From: Haemophilus haemolyticus_M | GTDB lineage: Bacteria > Pseudomonadota > Gammaproteobacteria > Enterobacterales > Pasteurellaceae | Assembly (NCBI RefSeq): GCF_003490935.1 | Contig: NZ_QQGD01000005.1 | Span: forward strand, 61,398-125,397 | Direction: 5' to 3' | Length of the DNA stretch: 64,000 bases | In this document: positions 1 through 8,918 of the stretch, piece after piece | Layout: every line of letters starts with the position of its first letter | How positions within the stretch are numbered: position 1 is the stretch's first letter | The notes under the pieces: generated by a model | What the model was told of the DNA's origin: nothing | What the model saw: the letters and a program-made list of their open reading frames with translations, nothing else | Database searches by the model: none | Program-made: the position numbers and the translations under genes

Positions 1-433
1 GAGCTTGACGATTTGAATTTTGTGGAATGGTTGAAAGATTATTTGCACGAATTTTGAGAACAGCGAGATCGGTGAGATTATCTGAACCAACAAGACTGGC
101 CTCAAAAATATTTCCATTTTGTAACGCTACTACAATTTGATCCGCATTTTGGATAACGTGTTTATTCGTCAGAATATAGCCATCTTTACTCATAATCACG
201 CCAGAACCTAAGTTATTCACTTGTAGCTGATCATTATCATTAATGCTGGCGGAAGAAAAAGAGCGGTTATAAACATTTACTACCGCAGGTGAGGCAATAC
301 GTACAGCATTTTTGAACGATACAATATCGTCTGAAGTGAAGATATTGCTGTTATTCAGTCTTGGAACCGCAAACAAAATCACGCCCGCAGCAGCCAAGCC
401 CCAAAGTGCGGAATGGAAAAGTTTTTTAAGCAT
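1..433 (-). CDS. degS: DegS-type periplasmic serine protease, 5' part only
   Basis: This is the N-terminal 144 codons of a membrane-anchored HtrA-family protease that starts the sigma-E envelope stress cascade by cutting the anti-sigma factor RseA. A single N-terminal membrane anchor (about residues 8-24) is followed by the start of the trypsin-like fold. The catalytic His is visible in the TNKHV motif near residue 97 and the catalytic Asp in LTDLAVL near 125. The catalytic Ser and the PDZ domain lie beyond the window edge. The start ATG directly follows the ribD stop (TAAATG). The single anchor rather than a cleavable signal peptide favours DegS over DegP. Confidence 0.88.
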   Translation of the reverse strand, partial: MLKKLFHSALWGLAAAGVILFAVPRLNNSNIFTSDDIVSFKNAVRIASPAVVNVYNRSFSSASINDNDQLQVNNLGSGVIMSKDGYILTNKHVIQNADQIVVALQNGNIFEASLVGSDNLTDLAVLKIRANNLSTIPQNSNRQA

Positions 434-1552
434 TTAGATTCCTTTCGGTGTGTAAGTTAATTTTATATCGTCACCGATTTGTTCTAATTCATTAAGTTGC
501 CATAGTGGTGCATCGGCAAGTTGAGTTAAATTCGGTAATTGGCATAGACCACGAGCATTGTCGCCAAGTAATTTGGGTGCAACGTAAATAATCAACTCAT
601 CGACTAATTTCGCATCAATTAAACTACCGGCTAAATTTGCCCCAGCTTCTACCCAAAGGGTATTTATTTGGCGTCTTCCCAGTTCTCGCATTAATTCTTT
701 TAGTAAATTTTCTTTTGGAAGAATAATTTGTTCGCAGAAATCAGGAAAGCCTGTTAAATCTCGTGTTTCATGAGAAACTAACCAAACAGGAGAATGCGTT
801 AAAAAAAGTTTATGAGTCGGCTGAATGCGATGTTGTGAATCTAAAATGACTCGCACAGGCTGGCGAAGATCTTCTTTTTTATATTCTGTTTTAAGATTTT
901 CAGGAAATTCGTCCCAGCGTACATTAAGGCTTGGATCATCTGCAATTACTGTCGCAGAAGTGGATAAAAGTGCGGATGATTTTGCTCGCATTTTTTGTAC
1001 GTCCGAACGAGCATCAGGGCCCGTAATCCATTTACTTTCTCCACTTGCCATTGCTGTTCGTCCATCTAAACTCATCGCGAGTTTGAGTTGAACAAAAGGC
1101 ATACCTTGACGCATTCGTTTTAAAAAGCCTTTATTTATTTTTTCCGCTTGATCGTTCAATAAATTCACCGCACTTTCGATGCCGGCATCAGACAACATTT
1201 TCAAGCCTTTCCCTGCTACTTGGGGATTTGGGTCTTGCATAGCAGCAATGACTTTCACTATACCTGCCTCGATTAATCCTAATGCACAAGGCGGAGTGCG
1301 ACCATAATGAGAGCAGGGCTCTAAGGTGACGTAAGCGGTTGCTCCTTTGGCATTTTCGCCAGCTTGAGCTAAGGCAACACGTTCAGCATGAGGTTGCCCT
1401 GCTTTAAAATGAAAGCCTTCCCCCACAATTTCACCATTTTTTACCAATACGCATCCTACCGATGGGTTAGGTGTGGTGGTATATTGACCTTTGGCGGCTA
1501 AATCCAAGGCGCGTTGCATAAATTTGCGATCTTGTGCAGAAAATTCGCTCAT
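434..1552 (-). CDS. ribD: Bifunctional riboflavin biosynthesis deaminase/reductase RibD
   Basis: RibD performs steps two and three of riboflavin synthesis: deamination of the pyrimidine and NADPH-dependent reduction of the ribosyl side chain. The N-terminal cytidine-deaminase-like domain (about residues 5-145) has the zinc site H55-A-E57 with C80 and C89 in PCSHYGRTPPC. The C-terminal RibD_C reductase domain covers about 150-368. At 372 aa it is the usual full length. It lies 2 bp after nrdR and abuts degS, so nrdR-ribD-degS is probably one transcript. An uptake-signal-like core lies inside the gene. Confidence 0.96.
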   Translation of the reverse strand: MSEFSAQDRKFMQRALDLAAKGQYTTTPNPSVGCVLVKNGEIVGEGFHFKAGQPHAERVALAQAGENAKGATAYVTLEPCSHYGRTPPCALGLIEAGIVKVIAAMQDPNPQVAGKGLKMLSDAGIESAVNLLNDQAEKINKGFLKRMRQGMPFVQLKLAMSLDGRTAMASGESKWITGPDARSDVQKMRAKSSALLSTSATVIADDPSLNVRWDEFPENLKTEYKKEDLRQPVRVILDSQHRIQPTHKLFLTHSPVWLVSHETRDLTGFPDFCEQIILPKENLLKELMRELGRRQINTLWVEAGANLAGSLIDAKLVDELIIYVAPKLLGDNARGLCQLPNLTQLADAPLWQLNELEQIGDDIKLTYTPKGI

Positions 1553-1554
1553 GG

Positions 1555-2004
1555 TTAATCCTTTAAGCTCTCAATTTCTTTGGTGAATTGATTAATATTA
1601 TCGAAACTCAAATAGACCGATGCAAAACGAATATAAGCCACTTTATCGAGTTTTTTTAACTCATTCATTGCGAGTTTTCCCACCAGTTTACTTGGTACTT
1701 CACGTTCACCCGTCGCGCGTAATTGAAAAATTATATGGTTAATTGCTTGTTCAACATCGTCCGCACTTACAGGGCGTTTTTCTAACGCATGCTGAATACC
1801 ACTGCGTAATTTATCTTCATTGAACGGTTCTCGAGTGCCGTCAGTTTTAATAATTTTTGGTACGATTAATTCGGCTGTTTCAAAGGTGGTAAAACGCTCA
1901 TGACAATGACCGCACTCACGACGGCGACGAACTTGATAGCCATCCGATACCAAACGGCTATCAATTACCTTGGTTTCTTCTGTAAAACAAAATGGACAGC
2001 GCAT
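1555..2004 (-). CDS. nrdR: Transcriptional repressor NrdR of ribonucleotide reductase genes
   Basis: NrdR is a nucleotide-sensing repressor of nrd (ribonucleotide reductase) operons. An N-terminal zinc ribbon with two CxxC pairs (MRCPFC and CGHC) is followed by an ATP-cone domain (about residues 45-135). I chose the ATG at 2004 because the family begins MxCPFC and a GGAG sits 8 nt upstream. A TTG six bases further upstream would sit almost on the ribosome-binding site. It is followed 2 bp later by ribD, the usual nrdR-ribD arrangement in gamma-proteobacteria. Confidence 0.95.
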   Translation of the reverse strand: MRCPFCFTEETKVIDSRLVSDGYQVRRRRECGHCHERFTTFETAELIVPKIIKTDGTREPFNEDKLRSGIQHALEKRPVSADDVEQAINHIIFQLRATGEREVPSKLVGKLAMNELKKLDKVAYIRFASVYLSFDNINQFTKEIESLKD

Positions 2005-2087
2005 AGACAATTCTCCGTAAAAAGGGCCGTTATCTTAGCAAAAAATCGGTTCTTTGACGATTAGCTTTATGCTTTTCTTGTCTTCTT

Positions 2088-5000
2088 TTATACGAATAAT
2101 AAGCCAAACCAATCTTTTGTTTGTTTTAATAATTTTTCAATATTTTCAGTTTGTTCAAATCTTGAGGTCTGCGCCAATATGCGTGACCAATATGGATCTG
2201 CTGGAGCACCGTAGCTTTCTTCGCCCAGTTCCTGAAGTTTTGTAGAAATGTTGTCAAAATCTACCGCACTTTCATCGTCCACAATAAAATGATTAATATT
2301 TCTTATGGTTGGTACCAATTGGATTTCTATTTGGTTTTGTAAATAATCTTTTACGTAAGTTTTTAATTGAGCGAGAGCAGTTTCACGCTCAATAGGCGGT
2401 AATTCGATAACTTGATCTTGCGTAATTAATTTTGGGGGAACCGCATTTTCTTGTGTAACACATTGAATCAAATAATAAATCCAAGGACGGATGCAATAGC
2501 GATCTTTGTATCTCGCAAAATGCCACTGAATCACCTGTGAATCATCGCCAAATAAAGGCTCTATATAACCAAATAGACGAATTTCTTGATTTTCATTGTG
2601 CCAATTTACGGATAGATTGAAATCGACGGAAGTATGTTTGGCTTCGCCAAGATCTGCTATTTTCTTTTTAAATTCCAAAACATTGTCTCGAATATTTTCA
2701 GCATAAACTTTTCCAAATTCGGCTCGAGGTAATACGCCTTTAACTTCCGCTTGTCTAAAATAATCAGCAAAATTTTGTTCATCAAGATAGATTAAGTCAT
2801 TATTGAGCGCGTAATTATCTAATCCGCTTAAGGTAAAGTTTTCACTGTCGGCAATACGATCATTTTCATCACGGAAATAGACACCGAGTTGTTTTTCAAA
2901 GAAAAATTTCACTGGATTTTCCACAAAGCTGACTAAACGATCCAGTTCAATTTCTTCGATTTTTTCTGGATTTTCAGTCATAGGGACGGCAAATTCTGAA
3001 TTGTTGGAACTTGCGTTAAATTGTGCTATTGGCAACCATTTTGTCGCAAAAGAGCGGGTGAATTTCTCGTTATATTTGAAATTATCTGGGCTAAATGCCG
3101 TCATTGGATGCTCAATCACCGTAAGAGTATTTTCGGTTTGCCCTTGATTAATATAATCCACGAGTTGACTTACCAATACAGAAGGTTCTTTCGGTTGATT
3201 ATCTGTGATGGAACGTCCTACATAGCTGATATAGCAATAATCACGTGCTGCCAATAAGGCTTCTAAGAACAAATAGCGATCATCATCACGGCGGACACGG
3301 TCGCCTTTTTGATGGTGATATTGCATTAAATCAAAACTGTTTGGTGTTTGTGTTCTAGGGTAATCCGCATCATTCATTCCAAGTAAACAAACTACTTTGA
3401 ATGGCACTGAACGCATTGGTAATAAGGTGCAGAAGTTTACTTTTCCTGCGAGGAATTTGAGGCTATTTGGCACATCTTCCAATTTCATTGTGATGACATC
3501 GGCAATCACATCTGCCTGTAATTCTTCAGTAAAATGGAGAGATTTTAGATGCTCAGCTAATTCATTAATTTTCTCTTGAATATAGAAAATCGTGTCGCTT
3601 GTGTCTTCATTTTGCACGAAGAAATCTGATAAAAGTGCGGTTAAAATTTCTTGCCATTTTTCGATGGAATGTGCTTGTTGCAGCGTTTCATGCAGCGCGG
3701 AAAGTGAGGAGAAAAAGTGAGATAAATTTCCAGCAAGTTCACCTTTTAAGCCATAGCTGCTGTTTAACCCAAGACTATCTTGCCAAATACCGTGTTCTTC
3801 ACGCATCGCATAGCCTAAAATCATTCTTTCTAATCCAGCCTGCCAAGAATTGAAATTTATTCCATCTTGATTTTTTTGCAAACCGAAACGAATCCCTGAA
3901 TCCGCCACCCATTCTCGCACTAATGGCAAATCAGCAAGAGAAAGATTAAATCGTTCTCGCATCGCAGGAATATCCAGCAACGCTAAGACGTCCTCTGCAC
4001 TAAAATTGCTTTCTTTTAAGCGCAATAAAGTTAAGTAACTTGAGACCAACACATCGCTTTCTGAAAGTTTATTATCCGAAAGTGAAAATGGAATTTGTGG
4101 TGCATTCCCATTTTTTTGCCCGAAAACTGCCTGAATATAAGGTGTGTATTGGTTTATATCTGCAACCATCACAACCACATCTTTTGGCGTAAGGTTAGGA
4201 TCTTGATTGAATAAATCCAGTAAATAATCGTGCAATACCTCCACTTCACGCATAGCACTGTGGCAAGAATGTAGGGTTAAAGTGCGGTCATTTTTTGCGA
4301 TATTTAGCGGTTTATTTTCTAAATGCAGAATTTGAGACTGCAATTGTCCAAGTAAACTGTTCGATTCTATTTCTTGATAGGCATTGACAGGATAAGTTGG
4401 AATATGTTCTTCATCTCGCACCAAGGTGTAAAGAAAATCTCGCCCCATTTTTCCCCAAGCTGCCAGTAACGGATTGCCTACTTGAAGGTTTTCTTTTTGA
4501 TAAGTGACGTCAAACTGAGCGTTTTCTAGTTGAGAAAGTTGATCCTCGGAAAAGAGCGGTTGATTTTCATCTTGTTTATTGAATTGATAACGATTGCGAG
4601 AACTCAAATAATCAAGGCGTAAATCTCTAATATCTCCCCAATACTCTTGGCATGGATTATTAAAAAATAAATGAATATCCACTTCAGAGGACATGGCTTG
4701 CAAAATATTGAGATAAGCAGTTGGAAGCGCAGGAATACCAAAAATAAATATGCGTGAAGGTAATTTTTTCGGTGCTTTTTTATCGGCAAGCAAGGCTAAG
4801 AACTGATTATGCAAAGCCGCTCGATGTGTGGCATCACCAACATCTGATTTAACATCGACAACCAATGCACGCCATAACTCACCTTGCCATTTTGTATTGC
4901 CTTGAATTTGCTTAAACAAAGTATTGTTTAGGTTAGGTTGCTGTTTTTGTATTTGATCAGTGATTTGTTCATCTTCACCTTTTTCCCAAGCAAAAATCCA

Positions 5001-5438
5001 TTCAGGTCGATAAACCAAATATTGGTCAAATAAATCACCAATTTTGCTGCTGAGTTGATAAAGTTTGTATTGTTCAGAATGTGGCGAGGACGCTAAATAA
5101 TTGCGTAAAGGTGAAAAACTTTCTTTCTCGAGAAAAGTCGGGATTAAACGCATTAAACGCCATGTCATTGAATCTTTACCAAAAGGATTTTCCAATGCCG
5201 TTGCGGGTAAGTTCTGAGCATAAAGTTGCCAAATAAAACTTGCTGGCATAGGAAATTTTAGGTTCGCTGAAATGCCTGTGTCTTTCGCTAATTCAATTTG
5301 CAGCCATTGCGCCATACCCGGGCTTTGCACCAAGATAATATCTTGCTGAAAAGGATCTTCAGGCGGTAAAGATTTGAATAAGGACGAAAGAATTTCTTTT
5401 TGTTTTTCGAGTTGATTAGAGTAGTAAACAATGAACAC
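2088..5438 (-). CDS. recC: Exodeoxyribonuclease V subunit RecC
   Basis: RecC is the Chi-recognition subunit of RecBCD, which processes double-strand ends for recombination. The N-terminus (FIVYYSNQLE) matches the family start RVYHSN, and recognisable helicase-like motifs include VLLGMNDADYPR-type sequence in the middle. I prefer the GTG at 5438, with an AAAGG 8 nt upstream, giving 1116 aa, close to the E. coli length. An in-frame ATG at 5483, only 1 nt after the comQ stop, would add 15 unconserved residues and allow translational coupling. The gene lies directly downstream of the competence pilins and has no promoter gap, so it is probably co-transcribed with them. Confidence 0.93.
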   Translation of the reverse strand: MFIVYYSNQLEKQKEILSSLFKSLPPEDPFQQDIILVQSPGMAQWLQIELAKDTGISANLKFPMPASFIWQLYAQNLPATALENPFGKDSMTWRLMRLIPTFLEKESFSPLRNYLASSPHSEQYKLYQLSSKIGDLFDQYLVYRPEWIFAWEKGEDEQITDQIQKQQPNLNNTLFKQIQGNTKWQGELWRALVVDVKSDVGDATHRAALHNQFLALLADKKAPKKLPSRIFIFGIPALPTAYLNILQAMSSEVDIHLFFNNPCQEYWGDIRDLRLDYLSSRNRYQFNKQDENQPLFSEDQLSQLENAQFDVTYQKENLQVGNPLLAAWGKMGRDFLYTLVRDEEHIPTYPVNAYQEIESNSLLGQLQSQILHLENKPLNIAKNDRTLTLHSCHSAMREVEVLHDYLLDLFNQDPNLTPKDVVVMVADINQYTPYIQAVFGQKNGNAPQIPFSLSDNKLSESDVLVSSYLTLLRLKESNFSAEDVLALLDIPAMRERFNLSLADLPLVREWVADSGIRFGLQKNQDGINFNSWQAGLERMILGYAMREEHGIWQDSLGLNSSYGLKGELAGNLSHFFSSLSALHETLQQAHSIEKWQEILTALLSDFFVQNEDTSDTIFYIQEKINELAEHLKSLHFTEELQADVIADVITMKLEDVPNSLKFLAGKVNFCTLLPMRSVPFKVVCLLGMNDADYPRTQTPNSFDLMQYHHQKGDRVRRDDDRYLFLEALLAARDYCYISYVGRSITDNQPKEPSVLVSQLVDYINQGQTENTLTVIEHPMTAFSPDNFKYNEKFTRSFATKWLPIAQFNASSNNSEFAVPMTENPEKIEEIELDRLVSFVENPVKFFFEKQLGVYFRDENDRIADSENFTLSGLDNYALNNDLIYLDEQNFADYFRQAEVKGVLPRAEFGKVYAENIRDNVLEFKKKIADLGEAKHTSVDFNLSVNWHNENQEIRLFGYIEPLFGDDSQVIQWHFARYKDRYCIRPWIYYLIQCVTQENAVPPKLITQDQVIELPPIERETALAQLKTYVKDYLQNQIEIQLVPTIRNINHFIVDDESAVDFDNISTKLQELGEESYGAPADPYWSRILAQTSRFEQTENIEKLLKQTKDWFGLLFV

Positions 5439-5484
5439 AATGGCGACCTTTTGATGATTTAATCTAGAAAAAGACAATGCCATT

Positions 5485-5772
5485 CTACTTAGTTTTTATC
5501 GAAATTTCACCCATAGGATAACGCACAATGACGCGTTCGTTTTGACATTGAACACGAAAAGTAAAACTATTTTGTTGTATTAATTGTTCACAAGCTAATC
5601 CTAAAAATTGGCGTTGAGCTTGATTCTCCGCAACCTGTATTGCCTGAAAATCTTGATAAGTTTTCACCGCACTTTTTCTTTGGCTTGTCGTCCATTGATT
5701 GAAAGCAATAAATAAAACGCTAAATAAAGCTAAAGAAAATAATAGGGTAGTGAGCGACATGCCTTTATTCAT
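5485..5772 (-). CDS. comQ: Competence pilin-like protein ComQ
   Basis: This is a small minor-pilin-like protein of about 95 aa, the fourth gene of the comNOPQ set needed for DNA uptake in H. influenzae. From the ATG at 5772 it begins MNKGMSLTTLLFS, a short type IV prepilin-like leader ending in Lys-Gly followed by a hydrophobic helix. The usual Glu5 is not seen, which is common in divergent minor pilins. An upstream in-frame start would lengthen the leader and spoil this arrangement. It overlaps the end of comP by 8 nt and is followed immediately by recC. Function is inferred from family and position. Confidence 0.85.
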   Translation of the reverse strand: MNKGMSLTTLLFSLALFSVLFIAFNQWTTSQRKSAVKTYQDFQAIQVAENQAQRQFLGLACEQLIQQNSFTFRVQCQNERVIVRYPMGEISIKTK

Positions 5773-6448
5773 CCGTAACATTAAAATCACTCCAACTTTT
5801 TTCTGCCAACTGCCACTGACTATATTGTTGCACTAAGGTTGTTACGACAGATTTGCCATAGGCCAACGTCACCCCATCTAAAGTTAAATTCCCATTGGTG
5901 AGTACCGTGCCACTAATCCGTCCTTTGCCCGTTAGTTTTAAATCTCCCTCTGCAATTAATACGGCAGACACGATGCCATTAATTTCAACTTCCGCTTGTG
6001 AATCTGAAAACCAATAAAGTTTAGGTGTTTTATTTGCGTTTAAAATTCTGGGCGGGGAAGAAAAGTGCGGTCGAAAATCTGTGAGTTTTTCTGTGTGAAT
6101 AAAATCTTTCAATGCACCCTGATTATTGCCTCTTGTGGGCGATTTTTTAAATAGGCTCATTCTTTCACACCAAAGAAAATATTGAATTGCATCGGTGGTG
6201 CCATCAAGCGTGATGCTGATTTGCTTTACACTTTCATTATTATTTAACGGTAAATCAAGGCAGGCAGTTTGTTTTTTCTCCTCTGTCATTTTTTGTAGTT
6301 GTAATGTTCTTTCTACATAGTGTTTTCGTTGATTTTGTTGCGCACGAAAAAAACTTAAATGACTGTCATCCAACAATAAGATTACGGTTAATAAACCTGA
6401 AATAAAAATCAGAATAGTCAGCGTAATAATGCCTTTTTGTATTGTCAT
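5765..6448 (-). CDS. comP: Competence protein ComP, pilus-assembly-like
   Basis: This is the third gene of the CRP-S-controlled comNOPQ operon and is required for transformation. From the ATG at 6448, which shares its A with the comO stop (TAATG), the protein starts MTIQKGIITLTILIFISG. That is a short basic leader, a Lys-Gly and a hydrophobic helix to about residue 27, resembling PilX-type minor pilins. The remainder (about 227 aa) is predicted extracytoplasmic, with a C-terminal stretch of Gly-rich beta-like sequence. An earlier ATG 15 nt upstream is less plausible because of the coupled stop. The precise biochemical role is unknown. Confidence 0.86.
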   Translation of the reverse strand: MTIQKGIITLTILIFISGLLTVILLLDDSHLSFFRAQQNQRKHYVERTLQLQKMTEEKKQTACLDLPLNNNESVKQISITLDGTTDAIQYFLWCERMSLFKKSPTRGNNQGALKDFIHTEKLTDFRPHFSSPPRILNANKTPKLYWFSDSQAEVEINGIVSAVLIAEGDLKLTGKGRISGTVLTNGNLTLDGVTLAYGKSVVTTLVQQYSQWQLAEKSWSDFNVTDE

Positions 6449-7161
6449 TATTTTTGGTTCCAAAGCGCAACGACAAGGGATGTTTCATAACTGATATTTG
6501 GGGTTTGTTTTAAATTTCCTTTTAACTTGATTTCTAATCCTTTGCCTTCCATTAACCAATTAAATTGCAGGGTGGTGACTTCGTATTCATTGTTGTCCAA
6601 TAAATCCGTCCAACCGCCTCCAGCGTTGCAAGCCGATTGTTGAAAAGCACGTTTACAAGTTTCAGCTGTGCAATTAGTAGGAATAACACTTTGATAAGTC
6701 AGTTTGGTTTTTATCATTTTGTTACTCACTTTATAACCGAATAATTCTTCTGTACTGTTTTTGGAGGTATTTTTCCCATTTTTCATACAGGTTTTCGGTG
6801 AATCTTTGCCAATACATCCATTTTTATTTAAATCATAAAAGAACAATACGCAGCTATTAGGTAGTGCGCTATCTTCTTGGCTAATGAAAATAGATGTGCC
6901 TTGTTCATCTAATTCAAATAAAGATAAATTGCTTTCTGTTCCTTTTGTATTTAATGCTCTAAATCCTAATCGACGAAGATCTTTACCAATAAGTTGTAAT
7001 GTTCGTTGTAATTCTGCTTGTAGTTTTAAATGCAATAGCATGTGTTGATTTTGAGTTTGAATTTGCACATAAAAATGCGAAATGCTTAGCAATAATAAAG
7101 ACGATAACGCCAGAGAAATCATTAGTGCTAATAGGGTTTGCCCTTTTAATAATGTTTTCAT
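6448..7161 (-). CDS. comO: Competence minor pilin ComO (PilW-like)
   Basis: This is the second gene of comNOPQ. The ATG at 7161 overlaps the comN stop (ATGA) and gives MKTLLKGQTLLALMIS, a prepilin-like leader with Lys-Gly before a long hydrophobic helix. The standard Glu5 is replaced. Residues after 30 form a Cys-containing periplasmic domain (several Cys between about 95 and 195) typical of PilW/GspJ-like minor pilins. The encoded protein is expected to join or prime the DNA-uptake pseudopilus. The upstream in-frame ATG four codons earlier would disrupt the leader. Confidence 0.86.
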   Translation of the reverse strand: MKTLLKGQTLLALMISLALSSLLLLSISHFYVQIQTQNQHMLLHLKLQAELQRTLQLIGKDLRRLGFRALNTKGTESNLSLFELDEQGTSIFISQEDSALPNSCVLFFYDLNKNGCIGKDSPKTCMKNGKNTSKNSTEELFGYKVSNKMIKTKLTYQSVIPTNCTAETCKRAFQQSACNAGGGWTDLLDNNEYEVTTLQFNWLMEGKGLEIKLKGNLKQTPNISYETSLVVALWNQK

Positions 7162-7676
7162 GATTGATTGCATGCACTAGCCGCTTGATTGGTTTTCAAA
7201 CGAATACTACCAACATTGAAAAATGAAAATAATGTACGTTCATTTTCCGCTTGCAGAATAAAGCAACGAGTAACACTCGTATTACGAGCACCATAAAACC
7301 GCGTGATTTCTTTGGGATAAATATAATGGCTCTGAATCATCGTTTTTTTAGGAAAATAAGGATAGTAAAAATGTGCATAGGCCTCTTTCGGACAGTTTGT
7401 TGGGTTTAAACAATCGCAAGTTTGATCATTTTTTACTTGTGCCGTTAAACACCATTGTTGTGTCGCAAGGTTACGATTGATAAGTAAAAACCACACTTCC
7501 GATGAATTTTCTGCACGAGCCTGAATTTGGCGTAGAAATAAATACAGGCGATGTTGCTCTTTGGCTAAAATCGTTTTAGGTAAATCCGTTTGCCATAATG
7601 GCACGGCAAAACTCAGCGCAATGCTGATAATGGCTAACCCAATCAATAATTCCACTAATGTCACACCTTTCTGCAT
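7158..7676 (-). CDS. comN: Competence minor pilin ComN (PulG/GspH-like)
   Basis: First gene of the competence pilin operon. The ATG at 7676 gives MQKGVTLVELLIGLAI, a classic type III signal: short basic leader, cleavage after Gly4 and Glu5 of the mature protein, then a hydrophobic helix to about residue 25. A GGAG six bases upstream supports this start over an in-frame codon at 7712. The C-terminal domain has paired Cys. Expression should depend on CRP plus Sxy through the CRP-S site at 7742-7763. The product is probably cleaved by the prepilin peptidase and needed for DNA uptake. Confidence 0.9.
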   Translation of the reverse strand: MQKGVTLVELLIGLAIISIALSFAVPLWQTDLPKTILAKEQHRLYLFLRQIQARAENSSEVWFLLINRNLATQQWCLTAQVKNDQTCDCLNPTNCPKEAYAHFYYPYFPKKTMIQSHYIYPKEITRFYGARNTSVTRCFILQAENERTLFSFFNVGSIRLKTNQAASACNQS

Positions 7677-7741
7677 AAAACGCTCCAATTTTCTACCGCA
7701 CTTTAATGGCAAATAATCAGTGGAAAAATCATTTCATACTA

Positions 7742-7763
7742 TTTTTGCGATCTGTATCGCAAA
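7742..7763 (-). promoter_or_regulatory. CRP-S (Sxy-dependent CRP) site of the comNOPQ-recC operon
   Basis: A near-perfect palindrome with the H. influenzae CRP-S signature: TTGCGAT, a central 6 nt, then ATCGCAA. C6 and G17 replace the T6/A17 of ordinary CRP sites, which is the hallmark of Sxy dependence. Its centre is about 76 bp before the comN ATG, allowing a class II position with a transcription start near 7711. It lies between comN and divergent suhB. Confidence 0.92.
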
Positions 7764-7830
7764 CTTTTCCTGAAAAACTATAAAAACCATTGTTTTATGA
7801 TTTTCAACTGGTTATTTTGGCAAATTTCGC

Positions 7831-7836
7831 TATAAT
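7831..7836 (+). promoter_or_regulatory. Probable -10 box of suhB
   Basis: A consensus TATAAT lies 40 bp before the suhB ATG, with TTTCGC immediately upstream. No convincing -35 hexamer sits at 16-18 bp spacing; the sequence there is ACTGGT-like. Core promoter inferred from the -10 alone. Confidence 0.5.
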
Positions 7837-7875
7837 GGCGCGGAATTTTTTTGTTCTTTAAAATCTGGTGGAAAT

Positions 7876-8679
7876 ATGAATCCAATGTTAAATATCGCAA
7901 TTCGTGCAGTACGAAAAGCGGGCAATGTGATTGCTAAAAATTATGAACGCCGTGATGCTATCGAAAGCACACAAAAAGGTATTAATGATTATGTAACAAA
8001 CGTTGATAAAGCGGCAGAAGCAGAAATCATTGAAATTATTCGTAAATCTTATCCTGACCACACCATCATTAGCGAAGAAACAGGTGCGCTTGAAGGCAAA
8101 GATAGCGATGTACAATGGGTGATTGATCCACTAGATGGTACCCGTAATTTTATGACGGGCCTTCCTCATTTTGCCGTGTCTATCGCAATTCGTGTAAAAA
8201 ACCGCACTGAAGTCGGGGTTGTTTACGATCCTATCCGCAATGAGTTATTTACTGCTGTGCGTGGTGAAGGTGCAAAATTAAATGAAGTACGTTTGCGTGT
8301 AGATAGTAAACGTGAAATTCAAGGTTCAATTTTAGCGACCGGTTTCCCATTCAAACAACCAAAATTGATGCCAACTCAATTTGCAATGATGAATGCCTTA
8401 ATTGAAGATGCCGCGGATTTCCGTCGCACTGGTTCTGCCGCATTGGATTTATGCTATGTGGCGTCAAACCGTATTGATGGCTATTTTGAAATGGGCTTAA
8501 AAGCATGGGATTGCGCTGCTGGCGATTTAATCGTGCGTGAAGCGGGTGGTTTAGTCTGTGATTTTGATGCTGGTAATGGCTACTTACGTAGCGGCAATAT
8601 TATTGCCGCACCATCACGCGTAATAAAAGAAATGTTAAATAAAATCCGCCCTTGTTTAGGTGCTGAATTTAATAATTAA
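7876..8679 (+). CDS. suhB: Inositol-1-monophosphatase family protein SuhB
   Basis: Mg-dependent phosphatase of the IMPase fold; in enterics SuhB also serves in rRNA transcription antitermination complexes. Metal-binding motifs are clear: E in SEETG (about residue 67), DPLDGTRNF (about 84-92) and WDCAAGDLIV (about 210-220). At 267 aa it matches E. coli SuhB. It is transcribed divergently from comN, with its own -10 box and a strong terminator, so it is monocistronic. Confidence 0.95.
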   Translation: MNPMLNIAIRAVRKAGNVIAKNYERRDAIESTQKGINDYVTNVDKAAEAEIIEIIRKSYPDHTIISEETGALEGKDSDVQWVIDPLDGTRNFMTGLPHFAVSIAIRVKNRTEVGVVYDPIRNELFTAVRGEGAKLNEVRLRVDSKREIQGSILATGFPFKQPKLMPTQFAMMNALIEDAADFRRTGSAALDLCYVASNRIDGYFEMGLKAWDCAAGDLIVREAGGLVCDFDAGNGYLRSGNIIAAPSRVIKEMLNKIRPCLGAEFNN

Positions 8680-8694
8680 TTCTTTGATAACTGG

Positions 8695-8722
8695 AATAGC
8701 GCCAATAGGGCGCTATTTTTTT
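8695..8722 (+). terminator. Rho-independent terminator of suhB
   Basis: A perfect stem of AATAGCGCC and GGGCGCTATT type arms around a short loop is followed by a T-run. It ends suhB transcription 16 bp after the stop codon. Confidence 0.9.
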
Positions 8723-8918
8723 ATAAAAAATCTACCGTACAAATCACATTTATCCTATTAAAGTTAATCACAAACCACGTGCAATATTTAGTATTTTCGG
8801 TAGAATTTGGATGAGAAAAATGCACTTTAATGCGAATTTAAATTGGCATGTGTTTTTTAATTAGTAAATAACTCGTCAGTGGACGAATCTGAACCTCAAC
8901 GAAGAAAACGACGACATT

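Noticed and set aside
5439..5483. 15-residue N-terminal extension of RecC
   Set aside because: Not conserved with RecC; the GTG at 5438 gives the family start. Coupling to comQ leaves some doubt.
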